The notes under the pieces: generated by a model
The model's input: only the letters and a program-made list of their open reading frames with translations
What the model was told of the DNA's origin: nothing
Database searches by the model: none
Translations under genes and position numbers: made by a program
DNA from: Anaeramoeba flamelloides
Lineage: Eukaryota; Metamonada; Anaeramoebidae
Direction of reading: 5' to 3'
DNA: 64,000 nt
NCBI GenBank assembly: GCA_027625915.1
Contig: JANTQA010000051.1
Location: 4,464,501-4,528,500, forward strand
Part shown: piece after piece, positions 13,201-24,458 of the stretch
Numbering within the stretch: position 1 is the first letter of the stretch
How the letters are laid out: each line of letters begins with the position of its first letter

Positions 13201-14921
13201 AAGTTTATCATTAATTTTATGGATACTTTCAAAAGCATTTTGTTCAAACTTTTTTTTAAATGACTCTATTTCTTGATTACAACCAATTCAAAATTGTATT
13301 GTTCGTAAATTGTTCTTAAGGCTTGTTTAAAATCGAATTTTTGATGTTTGGAAGGAAATGAATCTTTTTTTTTCTACTGTCGATTTCCAATTTATAAATT
13401 AAAAATTTTTTTGTTGGGTTTGTCAAAAATAGCGCTTTCTACAATCCTAAGGAAAAAGAAAAAACGCAGCACCTTCACTTGTCAATTAAAAATGAAGATT
13501 GCTTTGCGTTAATTTGTCACTTTTACCATTTGAACTTTTTGAGATAAAATTTAATTTTTTTAAATTTGAATTTAACAGCCAAGAAAAGTTCTTGTCGGTC
13601 TGAATAATTAATTGGTTAACAAGTTTCGTGTCTTTATATTTTTTTGTCTGAACCAATTCGGTTTTACGTTTGCTTCTGTAGATCTTTTAAATTGAATAAT
13701 TGTTTCTTTTATTCTGGTTTGAATTTTACTGGTCTTTTTTGTAATGGTTTATTCCACTCTGGTTAAACAATTCTTTGAATTTTTTCTAATGAAGGTGTAG
13801 TCTTTAAAAGCATTTGGTTCCATTTTTGTTTGCAACAAGAAAGAGTGGTTCCAAAAATAAAAAAAACAAGAAAAAGATACATTTCATCAAAATGAGAAAA
13901 GAAAAAACCTTAAAAAACAATTATAATTACCTTTAAAAATTGTTCTTAATTTCCCATGAAGCTCGATATTTTTATGCAAACCAAATTGAGTAATTTCCAC
14001 AACATAAGATTCCGAAACAAACTCCTTTGAACTGTGGTCGTATAGTTTAAAAATGACTTTAGCATCGCCAACCATTCTGACAATGACACATTGAAAATCA
14101 AGCATTAATTGGAACACAAGGCTTTTGGTTGTTTCACTTTTCTTTTTTTTCACATCGGCAGTATTCGAGCACTGTTGGTATAGCCCATAGAACCCAGAGT
14201 TTTGTAAAGTGGCCTTAAACAATTTGTCAATTCTGGGTATTTTTGGAAGATCTAATTCCTGATGTTTTGCATTAATAAAGGAAACAATATTTTTAACATT
14301 GGACTTGTTGGTCTTGATGGTGTTGTTTGTGAGTAGCAAATTTTTTCTTAACTGGAGAAGTTCTCTTAAGGCTAAGGTTGTTCATGCAAGTAAAGATTAT
14401 TTAATTGTTTTTATTAGTTTAAAGTAAATATTGTTTGGTTTGTATTTTTGTGAGAGAAAATTAACATTTTTCAAAGAGAAAAACAAAGAAGAAAAAAAAT
14501 TTTTTTTTTTTTTTTTTTGTTTGTTTATTTGTTTGTTTGTCTGAAAAGTGGAAAGGTGAAAACCATTCAACAAGCCACCAAAATTTTTCCAATTCTTTTT
14601 TTTGTGCTCTAAGTTTAATTGCAATCTCCAGTAACGGAGTGTCTCAATAATTTCATTTTGAATCGGGGAAATTTCCATAATTGGATTAAAGTCGAGTGCT
14701 TTGTGATTTGTCTTTTCGAACTCTTCTTTTGGAATTTCACGAACAAAATCTCGTGGGAAAATGCCTACTCTTCTTGTTCGCAAATTTTTACCACGATACC
14801 ATCCTTCGCTTGTTTCTTTAACTAGAATGTTGTCACCTGGTGTGAACGTAAGTTCGTATACAGCTCGTGTATAAAATGGATAATATGCAACACAATATAA
14901 ATCTTGTGCAACCCAAGTCAT
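2553..14921 (-). CDS. DOCK-family guanine nucleotide exchange factor (DOCK1/2/5-like), five exons, about 1698 aa
   Basis: Known for the family: activates Rac/Rho GTPases at the plasma membrane, usually with ELMO. Seen: exons at 14921-14564, 14371-13931, 10133-9741, 9496-8980 and 5940-2553; all phases agree and the sum (5097 nt) is a multiple of three. An N-terminal SH3 (about residues 5-65; CVAYYPF, EGWYRG, GIFPRDFV) is followed by a helical segment, a YRRPFAVGIL strand typical of DOCK N-termini, a DHR-1 C2-like lipid-binding domain (about 415-570, starting NDLYLEITGG), a helical repeat, and a DHR-2 GEF domain (about 1260-1680). The DHR-2 shows GYYGKGFD and NGVIDAAVNGG, the latter holding the valine used as nucleotide sensor. 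The protein ends just after DHR-2, so the proline-rich tail of animal DOCK1 is absent. The exon 1 donor is uncertain by 15 nt (14564 or 14579, same phase). A second in-frame ATG lies 14 codons upstream (14963). The size matches the family (about 1800 aa), so the gene looks complete. Confidence 0.95.
7061..7271. mobile_element. Family S foldback MITE with 48-bp perfect arms
   Basis: Arms 7061-7108 (TTTAATAAATAAGGTAGTTT...) and 7224-7271 are exact inverted copies around a loop of about 115 bp. Perfect arms imply a recent insertion or gene conversion. It sits in DOCK intron 4 and is the only copy in the window. Confidence 0.85.
7640..8360 (+). pseudogene. Dispersed gene-family relic, copy 1 (family R)
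   Basis: About 720 bp is shared with 27464-28184. In places it reads as protein (KKDHYRIDV; later PDELQLYIENETLN and CKELSIK), but the frame is interrupted several times. The product is not recognised. Both copies end after the same TATTTGAAAAAGAGTTTA string, so this looks like a dispersed duplicate of one ancestral gene or element carrying a short coding region. It lies antisense in DOCK intron 4. Confidence 0.55.
8667..8684. repeat. Poly-T tract
   Basis: Uninterrupted T run inside DOCK intron 4; about 300 nt before the intron's donor in plus coordinates. Confidence 0.8.
10213..10247. repeat. (TA)n microsatellite
   Basis: About 17 TA units in DOCK intron 2, some 90 bp from the left end of family A copy 2. 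Confidence 0.9.
10335..11839. mobile_element. Family A TIR element, copy 2
   Basis: Ends TATCCCTTAGCACCCC and GGGGTGCTAAGGGATA form an exact 16-bp inverted repeat, with TA on both sides (10333-10334, 11840-11841). It is nearly identical to the copy at 45187 along 1.5 kb, so both moved recently. Non-coding. It lies in intron 2 of the DOCK gene. Confidence 0.9.
12089..12282. repeat. Family T foldback
   Basis: AAAATTTTCATTCAGC on the left and GCTGAATGAAAATTTT on the right are inverted, about 165 bp apart. Probably a short MITE; ends and target site are not clear. Confidence 0.55.
13090..13860 (-). pseudogene. Decayed coding region of unknown family inside DOCK intron 2
   Basis: On the minus strand, long peptide-like stretches follow one another, chiefly in one frame (for example FINWKSTVEKKRF and QEIESFKKKFEQNAFES), broken many times. 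Base composition is less AT-rich than the neighbouring intron. The DOCK exons on either side join in phase without it, so it is not a missing exon. I cannot assign a family; an old transposon gene is one possibility. Clearly broken, with many interruptions, so old. Confidence 0.45.
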
Positions 14922-15729
14922 ATTTTTTTGAAAAAAGGGAAATATCAAAAAAAATGAGAACAATGGGAATTTCAGAACTTGAAAATTTAAAAACGAACAA
15001 AATTTCTGATATGGTAAGAGATATTTTGTTCTTCAAAAAATACTCAAACAAAGAAAGTAAAAGAAAAAATTTCTTTTGGTGATTTTTATTCTTTTTTTGT
15101 ACAAATCATAATAAAACTCAACAAGAAACGATATTGGAAAAAACACAATCATTTTGTTATATCAAACAATAAAGTTAATTCTCAATGAATTATGTCATTA
15201 TATTTTTGATTTAATAGTATTGGGTAATATTTGTCACAATTTTTGGTATTAGTCTTTGGCTATTTTTCACATTTGTCTAAATTAATTAAAATTTAATCAC
15301 AAAATTCAATTTGTTAGAAGAATGAAGTCTTTTAAAAATATCATTTCTATTTCACTTTACCAAGATCTTGGGATTATTTTTTCATAAATAATTACTTGAA
15401 CTTGGAGAAATTTAAATAAAAATTTTTATTTTTTTAATTGAAAATAATAGTACCAAAGGGGAAAAAGTTTTCACTTTTTTTCCTTTTCCTATTTTTCTTT
15501 TACAAAACAAGTTTTCCAGGAATAGATGCTACTTGGTCTTCTCTATTTATTTTTTTGTTTATTTAATTGTTTGCTGTAATTGGTCGGATAAGAAATTGGA
15601 GAATAATATTTCAAGAAATGATAATAAAAATGATCTATTGAAATTAGATCCCTTTTTAAATTGTAATAACTATCCAATGTACAATAACCAATGTTTTTGT
15701 TTTTTATAATTTTTCAAAGATTTAAGGCT
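14922..15729. other. Upstream region of DOCK, no gene seen
   Basis: Contains the DOCK promoter and 5' UTR by position. AT-rich, with no recognisable TATA or initiator that stands out. I see no coding potential. Confidence 0.4.
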
Positions 15730-16258
15730 TACAATCCCTAAAATTTGAAAAAAGATTATCTTGTGTCAGGCAAGATGATTTTTTTATTTGATTCTTAGCT
15801 GATCGATCTTGGTCTTGGTATAGGTTTTAATAGTAGCCCAAAATAGAAATTTTTGATAATTTATTTTTTTTTTTCAGAAATTCGAATTGAAGAGTCAAAG
15901 ACTGATATATTGGTAGGTATTTAATAAAAACAATTTGATTTATAAGTTATCTATTGAAAGAGTTATTTACATTTGGTAAAAAAAAAAAAATTGTTTTCTT
16001 AAAAAGATACAAACAAAATCAATGTTATTAAAAAATTTAAGTGACAACCCAAAAATCAATTTTCATTCTTAAATACCTACCAGTTATTAGTCTTTGATTT
16101 ATCAATCAAATTTTTGAAAAAAAAAAATTAAATTGAAAAAAAAACTGTTTTTGAACTAATTTAAACCCTATGAGTCTAAAATCGATCGGCTAAGAACCAA
16201 ATAAACAAATCATCACGCCTGACACCAGATAATCATTTTTCAAATTTCTGGAATGGTA
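15730..16258. mobile_element. Family M foldback element (about 525 bp, arms over 200 bp)
   Basis: The left arm runs TACAATCCC... through GTGTCAGGCAAGATGATT to a GGTAGGTATTTAA segment near 15915. The right arm is its inverse, ending GGAATGGTA. Arms are roughly 85% alike by eye, so the element is of moderate age. TA occurs at both ends. Confidence 0.75.
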
Positions 16259-16646
16259 AACCTAAGGTTTTGAAAAATATTTTTTCAGATTATTATTTGT
16301 GTGGGTTTGGAAATAAGTGTGGTTTAATACTAAAGTTGTAAAATGCTTCTATATTTTTGTGTAAATGTTTGAATTTATCATTTTCGTCGGTTTTTTGTCT
16401 AATTGAAATGAATATAAACTCTGTTTCATTCAAAGTGTCACAACATTTTTTTTCAAATATCATTTATTTTATATAATTGACCTTTGAAGAATAAATAAGA
16501 AATAAACAGAATAATACACATCAAAGAATTGTTGATATATGTCTGAAAAAAAAATAATTAATCAATAAATTTTCTTAAAAATTTCAAAAATCAAATTCTT
16601 AGGGTCCTATTGAGAAAAACAACGATTTTCGTTTTGAACTTCTACT

Positions 16647-16809
16647 GGTATTTGAATAATAAATGTGAAACATTTTTCACTTCATTTTCCATACTTTAAT
16701 TTTAGAAATAAAGTCACCAAACGAAGTTTGTTGGTTTTTTGTGATCACTATTTGAAAAAGGGAAATGAAAATGAAGTGAAAATTTTTCACATTTATTAAT
16801 CAAATATTA
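16647..16809. mobile_element. Family N foldback MITE
   Basis: Arms containing AAATGTGAAACATTTTTCAC and the inverse GTGAAAATTTTTCACATTT flank a loop of about 75 bp. One copy in the window; exact ends uncertain. Confidence 0.6.
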
Positions 16810-17830
16810 AGATCAAAGATCGAATAGAATTGCAATATAAATCAATATGATTTCTCAACAATCTTTACATGGTTTCAATAACCTTAGAATAACACATTTT
16901 TACCAAGTGACTATTGATCTTGCAATAAAAAACAAATTTGCAACTGAATGAGGTTTTTAAAAAAAAATCGAAAAAAAAAAACAAAAATGTGTAAAAATGT
17001 GAAAAAATGATTTCAATTTTGAAAATTTCCGAAATAAAATTTTTCTTCTAATATCTATGTAAACCCTTTAAACATATGTATTATACCCATTACAACAGGG
17101 CCCATTTTACTGAAAAATAGTTTATTTCTATAAAAAGGAAATTTTACCTGAAAAAAATGTTTTTTTATTTCCATGTTTTAAATTTTTATCTGATTTTTTA
17201 CAAAAGTTTATTTTTCTTTTGTTTTTATATTTTTTTTTTGAAGGCTAGAAATTGATTTTCTCTTAAAGTTGTTTTTTTTTTCAATTTCAAAAAATAGTTC
17301 AAATCTTTGATCTGATTCAATTCTTCTAAATTCTGGAAAAACACAATTAGATTTTTTTAATTTTGGTTTTGATTAGAAAATGTATGGATTTTAAGAACAA
17401 TAGCAAGAATTAAAAAAAAAAAAAAGCTTTTATATTTTCCAAAATTTCAAAGAATTGAGTAAAATATTTGTTTTTCCGCTATTCTTTTTAATTCTGGAAA
17501 ACATTGTACCTAAAGATACTCTACAGTCTCCACTAAATTCAAAATTGTTGTTTAAAGATTTTTAATAAAAAATTATTATTATTTTAATAATTTACTTTAA
17601 AAGAGATATGTTTTGTATATTTGTTTTGAATAATATATTTAATTTTATCATTATTTTTTTTTTGAATTTGAATTAACTCTTTAATCCAAATTATTCGATT
17701 TTCTTTCAAGAATAGGAGGTCTCATAAAATATGATGTGTATCCCCATCTATTTCTAGGCTGAAATATTTTTTACTTAATTACAATTTTTTTTTTTGTTTT
17801 ATTCTTAGCAAAAGTATATATAAGTAGATA
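16810..17830. other. Intergenic, no gene seen
   Basis: AT-rich. A diffuse inverted repeat at about 17275-17520 (AATTCTTCTAAATTCTGG and CAAAATTTCAAAGAATTG) resembles the clearer palindrome at 53942-54018. Confidence 0.4.
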
Positions 17831-18330
17831 TAAATACCCAATTCCACAAATTTAACACATACTCAAAATAAAAATAGGTAAAAAAAAACCAATATATTAT
17901 ATTTTTCTAAACGTATTATAAAATCACATTTAAGTAATGGGGTATTAAAGTTTTTATATGTAATCAATTTAGACCAAATAAAAGAAAAAAAATATTAAAA
18001 AAAAAAAAAATAATGTGTGTCCAAAATAATGAAACAAGTTGATCAAAAAATGAATTGGTAAATTTATTGATTTTTTCAACTATAATTGTTGATCGATCAA
18101 ATTATAAGATAACCTACACAAATTATATGTCATTTTTTCTTTTTAACAAACTTGATACTAAACTTCTATCATCGATTTAAAAAAATTCCAGTTCTAAGGA
18201 AACAGATTATGTAACTGGAAATAAGGAAATGAAAACAAAAAATAAAATATTTTGTGTAAAAACATAATTATTTCCAATTTGTATAAAATTATATTATTAT
18301 TATTAAATACATCTGTGTTGGATCAACATT
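17831..18330. mobile_element. Family D element, copy 2 (diverged)
   Basis: About 500 bp aligns with the better-preserved copy at 60811-61341, including ATAATGAAACAAG, TTGTTGATCGATCAAAT and GAAACAGATTATGTAACTG. Its terminal repeats are eroded (left TAAATACCCAATTCC). No coding frame recognised. Confidence 0.65.
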
Positions 18331-19029
18331 CAGATCTTGCAAAAAAAAATATATATTTTTTAAAAATAAAAGGTTAGAGATATTAATTGGATGATCCGAT
18401 CAAAAGATTAATTCTCTATTGGTTTTGATTCGGTTGATGGATTGATCAAACCTTTTCATCAACAATAATAATCAATTAAAGAATAAATAATCGAATTTCA
18501 ACCTATTATCATGTTAGATATAACTCTCAATTCAAATACTCAGAAAATTAGATGCTGAAATACTTTCTAAATTTTTAATTCTCTCTGTTAAATCATGGCC
18601 ATGTCCCATCCAAACTTAAAGACTGTAATTTAAATTCTAAATATTTCACAATTAGAAAACATATAAAATTATCAATCTGCCGAAAGTTTATTCTTACTTT
18701 TTCTTTTTGATCCGTTTATTAATATTCCTTTTAAATATCCAAGTATACCAATTGGAGGAAGAGTCTAAATCAAAGAAGTTAACACCTACACATTTTTATT
18801 GATTGTTAATTGGATCAGAAGACTTTATTGTTTAAATAGTTGTCTTTAATTTGATTTTTTTTATTTTAAGTCACTTTCCCTAATAATTATTGATTTTTTT
18901 TCAACATAAAATAAAATACCAGAATAGAATCTTCAGATCGGAACAAAATCGAAAGATGTGTAAAATTTCTCAAAATTGGTTGGATAATTCAACTTGTATT
19001 TTTATTGTTGAATTATCATATTTTACACC

Positions 19030-19492
19030 TAACTGTTGAGAGAACAATGTTGGACAGAGAAAAATAGTTGGAAAGCAATTTTAATTGGGAAAATTACTGA
19101 AAATGATTTTTAATTCCCTTCCTTTTTGAAATAACTAAAGAAAATAACAAAAATCTACTTATTAGAATAAAGATTAATGTAATTCTAGTTTTTCAAAACC
19201 TTATCTCTTATAATCTAAAACAAGTTTAAAAAATACCATTTTCAGAATTAATCGTAAACTTTACTAAAACTAGGATTGTTGTTAAAATAACCTGATCTAC
19301 TTGAGTTATCAACCATTTAAATGAGTATTCTACACACACCACAGATTAATGAACTTGTAACACACTTAAACCTGGATTTATATAAAATTCACCTAGTTAT
19401 CAATAGTATTTGATTTTCAATTTTACGAATGTTCCCAATTAAAAATGATTTCTAACTATTTTTCTTTTTCCAACATTTTTCTCTCAACAGTA
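19030..19492. mobile_element. Family O foldback element
   Basis: ACTGTTGAGAGAACAATG on the left and its inverse CATTTTTCTCTCAACAGT on the right continue inward for about 60 bp (AGAAAAATAGTTGGAAA). TA lies at both ends. The loop of about 340 bp has no recognisable gene. Confidence 0.7.
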
Positions 19493-20077
19493 AAAAAAAA
19501 AATTTGATTGAATTATTTTTCAAAAAGTACTTTGAATAATAAAAAATCACAAGACACAGCAAAAGTATTTAGTGATGTTTTCTAATCCACTTATAAAATA
19601 TTAAAAAGTGAAAATTAATGACTTTCAAGTTGCTACTCCAGATATAACCTTTTATCAACAACTTAAAAAACTCAATTTTGTTTTGATCAGTATTTAATTT
19701 CTTTAAATTTTCAAACTTCAAATAATTTGAAAATCAGAAAGTGTGTACTTGAAGAACATCTTTGTGTAATATCAAGGTGAAGTTACATAAAGTTGTAGTA
19801 TGTTTTTTGACTCAAGTTTATATATCTTATCCATCATATTATTAGATTGACAAAGCACCCTTTTATTTTCTCGTTCATTTAAATTGGATTAATTTATTCA
19901 AAAAAAAGAAAAGAGAGCCAAAGCAATCTTTTTTCAATACACTAAAGTCTAAATTCAAAATTAAACTTGAATTTGAAAAGGAGATAATTATTTCAAAAAG
20001 TTAGTCGTAAAAAAAAACAATTTTCCATTTTTTCCTTTAATCTCGATTTTCGTTTTCTTCGTCTGTAACTTTTACCA
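19493..20077. other. Upstream region of the TOM1-like gene
   Basis: AT-rich intergenic DNA. The promoter must lie here, but no motif stands out. A less AT-rich stretch directly before the ATG (about 20040-20077) may be the 5' UTR. Confidence 0.4.
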
Positions 20078-21292
20078 ATGACCAAAATTGGTAAACGAGA
20101 AGTTGATGTTGCCTTGTACTTACTTTCAATTTTTTATATAATATTAGCTCTTATCTCCCTCTTTCAATTGGGACTTTTAATTAGTCGCTTTAAACATTTC
20201 GGATACAAAAAAGTAAGCACACTGTTTAAAAACAACGAACCTTCTTGTGTCTAAACCCATACTTTGACCTTCTATTTGATTTTTTTTTGAAAAAACTACA
20301 AACAAAAATTTGTATTTTTTAGGTTTTTTATGTATTAACACTAATTGTATGTGTTGGGAGGGTTCCTTATTTAGTTCTTCAAACAAGTGATAAAGATCCA
20401 ACCAAATTAGTCTGGTACCGAATATATGGTGGGGTGTTATCTGATCTTTTCATTTTGAACTTCTTATTATTAATCTTTGCGCTGTAAGATCTTTCTCATT
20501 CTCATTCTTTTTCTCTTTCTTGTTGCTTGTTTTATTTTTTATTTTCTTCTTCCCTTTCTTCATTTCTCACCAAAACGGACCTTATAAAAAACAAACGATT
20601 TTCAAAACTTGAAAAATCCTTCAATCATTCTTTATTTCAATTTCCATTTTTTTTTAACCAAACCGATATCTTCGAATAGTGTTCATTCGACAATGGAAGT
20701 CAAATCTTTGAGTGTTTACGATTCAAAAAGAATCTCAAAAAAAATCACCTTGGTTTATTCTCTGATTACCTTCATAGTTATTGCAGCCACTTCATTTTTT
20801 TCAATCAAAATCATTTTTTCCTTTCAAATTATTACCCTGGAAACAGTAATCTATTTCCTTTGTGCGATCGGGCTTTTAATTTATTCTTGGAAACTATTAA
20901 AAACCTTTCCTTCTCATAGTGAAAAGCAAGAAAAGTTAACAATAAGAAAAACCTTTTGGGTTATCCTTGTTTGCACAATCCTTCATTTTCTGAGAATCCC
21001 TTTTTTGTTGTATTTTTATATTCAAAAAGAGGAAGAAAAAGAAAATTTATTTGCCGCTATTTATAAATTCCTATACTTTTTATTATCTGAAATTCTTACA
21101 ACGCTCCTCATCATTTTTTTTCTCTTCAAATCGCCACTTAGGAAAAGTGACTGTAAGTTTTTTCCATTTTTCTTTTCTTTTCTTTTCTTTTTATTCAACT
21201 ATTCTTCAGTGTTCTTGTTTTACACTTCCAACTCACTAACAAATCAAAAAACCCAGAAATTATCAAAAAATCTAAAAATCCTATTTTTCTGA
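20078..21292 (+). CDS. THH1/TOM1/TOM3-like seven-transmembrane protein, four exons, 283 aa
   Basis: Seen: exons 20078-20212, 20323-20483, 20680-21152 and 21210-21292, with donors GTAAGC, GTAAGA and GTAAGT and phases that agree (852 nt). The protein has seven hydrophobic segments and no signal peptide. Family-like blocks are IILALISLFQLG followed by GYKKVFYVLTLIVCVGR, then GLLIYSWKLLKTFP, then YKFLYFLLSEILTTLLI. These align by eye with plant TOM1, which is 291 aa, so the length fits. Known: the family comprises multi-pass membrane proteins of endomembranes/vacuole, co-opted by tobamoviruses in plants; its own biochemical role is poorly defined. Odd: intron 3 is 57 nt, a multiple of three without stops, so retaining it would insert 19 residues in frame. 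The last two residues and the stop codon lie in the end of a foldback element (21284). Confidence 0.8.
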
Positions 21293-22183
21293 TCAATCGA
21301 AAATATTCGTATAAATTCAAAAATATACTTCGATTTTACAGAAAAATATATAAATTACCAAGAAATCATTAACCGTTCATATTAGGATATTGATTTAATA
21401 TTTTAAATCTTTCAATTTTAACCCTTTGTTGAAAGTATAAATCAAAAAATCTTAAATTTGAATAATTAATTGAGATAATGACTTAAATACAAAAATTTAA
21501 TTGTGATTATCCATTGAGGAAAGATAAATTGGTTCAAAAACGTATATTAATAAAAATTACTGTGTTTTTACATTTCAAAAAATAAAAGATCTATTTTTTT
21601 GAGAACTATCTTTCCAAAATAATTATTTCAAATTTTAAACATTTAAGGGGTACGTTCTCAATGAATTCTGAAGATACATTTCAAATGCGATCCTTTTATT
21701 TTGATAAAGGTGAATACGATCATTTATTCAAAGATCGTAATGCCTTAGCCAAGATAAAGTGATGGTGTTTGGGGTGTATGTTCAAAATTCATTGAGAACG
21801 CATATCCTTAAATTGAAAAACTTGATGAATTTTTTTTTTAACAAATCTTTTTCCATAATTTAATATTAATTCAAAATAATCAAATACCTTTCTCAAATTA
21901 AAATAAATTCAAATATTTTAAATTGATAAAAAATGTTTCTGATTTTAAAATTTAATATCAAAATTGGATTTTTGTTTTCAGTAATTTTATCTATTTTAAT
22001 TATTCTTATTTAAGATTTTTTGATTTATACTTTCAACACAAGGTTAAAATTGAAAGATTTAAAATATTTAATCAATTTTCCAATTAAAACGGTTAATGGT
22101 TTCTTGGTAATTTATATATTTTTCTATAAAATGGAAGTATATTTTTGAATTTATACTAATATTTTCAATTGATTAGAAAAATG
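21284..22183. mobile_element. Family P large foldback element (about 900 bp) carrying a nested MITE
   Basis: The left arm TTTTTCTGATCAATCG... through TAAATTACCAAGAAATCATT to about 21450 is mirrored on the right from about 22010 to 22183. TA lies at 21282-21283 and 22184-22185. Arms are about 170 bp and about 90% alike by eye. Family Q sits in its middle. A lone relative of the right end occurs at 27345-27440. Confidence 0.8.
21647..21807. mobile_element. Family Q MITE nested in family P, TTAA-flanked
   Basis: Ends GGGGTACGTTCTCAATGAAT and (inverted) GGATATGCGTTCTCAATGAA lie between two TTAA tetramers (21643-21646, 21808-21811). The interior is less AT-rich than the host element. TTAA could mean a piggyBac-like target; a TA duplication fits equally well. 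Confidence 0.75.
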
Positions 22184-22185
22184 TA

Positions 22186-23112
22186 ATTTCTCTTTTTTAT
22201 ATTTTTTGGTGTTTTGTACATTTTCTCTGTTTTTGGAATTTAAAGATCTTTTTGTAATTTTTGGATTTAGGTTTAACATCAAATTCAAAAAATTTTAAAA
22301 AAACTTTTGGTTCAATTTCATTTTTAAAAATCTTAGAACTCTACTTCCAAAACAGGCTTTCAACAATTATTTTAAAAATCAACTATTTGGCAATGTACAT
22401 TTGTATTTAAACTTATAAAATTCTTTATTCACAAAAGAGTTAAAAAAATTCAAAAAAATTTAAATCGAGCAACAGTGGTCAGAAATGCCCATGTTCAGTG
22501 CACCAAACCCACGTTCCAAAAAAAATCTGTGTTTTTTTTCTTCTTGTTTCAATATAACATCTAAGTCAATACTAAATAGTATACCTAAACAAAAATCAAT
22601 TTTGAAGATAAATTCATTGGTTTTTTGAGAGAATTTTTAAATTGGGATTGATCTTTGTTGAAATACATTGTTATTATTTTATGAAATATTCTCAATTTTT
22701 TGGGTTTTTTTTTTTGTTTTTTTTTTAAAGATTATTTATTAAGAAAATAATAAATCAATTTATAAGTTTTGTAATTTTTCCAATTTTTAACAAAGAGAGG
22801 ATTTGACTATATCTTTGCTTAAGTTACGATAAAGTTACAAAAATCATGATAAAGTTTCAAAAATCAGGGCATCGCATAAAATCGCGATAATCATTAAAAT
22901 CACTATAATATTCAATCATAATATTGTAGAAAATCACGATAATGTCTAAATTATATAATAAAAAATTGATCGCGATCTAATAGTTGATGAATTGTAAGCA
23001 AATTCACAATATTTTTAAACAATAAAATTTTGTTAGATCAAAAAACAGATCCTGTGAAAAAAAAATTAATTTTTGAAAAAACAACAAAAAAAGAAAATAA
23101 TTAAAATAACTT
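22186..23112. other. Intergenic; includes family F repeat
   Basis: AT-rich DNA with one recognisable dispersed repeat (22795-22992). No gene seen. Confidence 0.4.
22795..22992 (+). repeat. Family F dispersed repeat, copy 1
   Basis: Contains the iterated motif CGATAAAGTTACAAAAATC and ends near AATAGTTGATGA. The reverse complement occurs at 53408-53645, in the DnaJ intron. It may be a diverged MITE; internal GATAAAGTT(A/T)C units repeat. Confidence 0.65.
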
Positions 23113-23687
23113 ATGATCAGATCAAAAGTTTTATTGTGTTTTGTTTTCATTTATTTGGAAAATTTATTGGCCTTTGGAATTGATAACAATAATAACGAAG
23201 ATAAACCATTATTTACCAATCTATTGTGGCATTTTAGATTGATGTGAATAAAAAAGATTTATAAAACTATCAACTCTTATGCCTTCTTTATTGTATGGCG
23301 TATTAAGTTAAATCATTTTCTTTCCTCTTTTCATGTTTAAAGGGTTTGGTATGTATAACTTTTTAAAGTTTTCTCTGCAATCTCTTCACATCACCACTAA
23401 TTATAAAGATTGTTAAAAATAATTGTTTAGATGGCTTATTTTCTTATTTTTCTCCCATATATTCGTATAGTACAGAAAAAAAAACTAGATTTTAAACGTT
23501 TTTTTTTTGATTAATCATCAATGAGAAGGAAAATTACTCTTTCTTCTTTTAAATGTTTAACCTGTGAACCCAATATCCTTTTTTAAAAAAAAAAAGATAT
23601 CTATTATAGAACCAAGTACATTTACTGAATTTTGGTTATTTGTTTGATTAGAATCTCAGAGTAAATTTAACTTAAGGTACTAGTCTC

Positions 23688-23888
23688 TACAGTCAGTTCA
23701 ACTTTTAAGGTACAAGCTTTCAACGAAATTTAAGGCACAAAAAAATCTCAAATTAAGGAACAATTTTTGGAATTTTTTTTTTTTATAATTTATTTTACGA
23801 GAATCTGAATTTTGTGCCTTAATTTGAGGTTTTTATTATGCCTTAAATTTTGTTGAAAGCTTGTGCGTTAAAAGTGGAACTGACTGTA
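23688..23888. mobile_element. Family B foldback MITE, copy 1
   Basis: TACAGTCAGTTCAACTTTTA on the left is mirrored by AAAAGTGGAACTGACTGTA on the right. The whole element is a near-palindrome of 200 bp with motifs TTAAGGCACAAAAAAATCTC and GTGCCTTAATTTGAG. TA ends; CAGT termini resemble Tc1/mariner. Confidence 0.85.
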
Positions 23889-24458
23889 TTATTTTTTTTT
23901 AACCAATTTCTAAATACAGATTTATTAACTTGAAATAAGTTTACTTTTGAAAATAAATAAGATTTTTCAAATCTCAGTAATTGGCAAATAATTTTCTCAA
24001 TCTCTATTAAATTTAGGTAAAAAAATTTAATAGAGATTATCCCTTAAAAAACAAAAGAAAAAATTCAAAAAAAAGTTTTTTAATGAAAAAAAAATAATTT
24101 ATATTTTTTAGTATTTTCTTTGACATTGAGATTTTGTTTATTCGCCCCATTGTTTTTGGTACAAATTTTGAAAATTAGCTATTTTGTACTTATTTGGGGA
24201 TTGGTTTTCAAAGAAAATTTTCATCACAGACAAGAATAATTCAGAAAATCATCTTAAGGTAAATATGATTGAGCTGTCTTGATTTTATATTTACAAGGAA
24301 TAAAATCAATATATGTTACTCTTCCATTTTCAAAAATGTTTTTTTTTTTTTTTTTTTCCGACAAAAAAGCATAAATTGAATTTCAATGAACTTAATCTTT
24401 CAATAGAATCTATGTTTTGGTTACTATATAAAACAAAAGATATCAAATTTTAGGTTAA

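Larger units (their letters stand above)
10134..13930 (-). other. DOCK intron 2 (about 3.8 kb)
   Basis: Donor AAAG|GTAATT (13930) and acceptor AAAAG (10134) join TIFK to DITEKELNSG in phase, matching the DOCK core. The intron holds family A copy 2, a TA microsatellite, a small foldback at about 12089-12282 and a decayed coding region at about 13090-13860. The rest is plain AT-rich DNA. Confidence 0.85.

Noticed and set aside
13090-13860. Reassigned stop codons as an explanation for interrupted frames
   Set aside because: The DOCK, DnaJ and PH genes have long frames free of internal TAA, TAG and TGA and end in normal stops.
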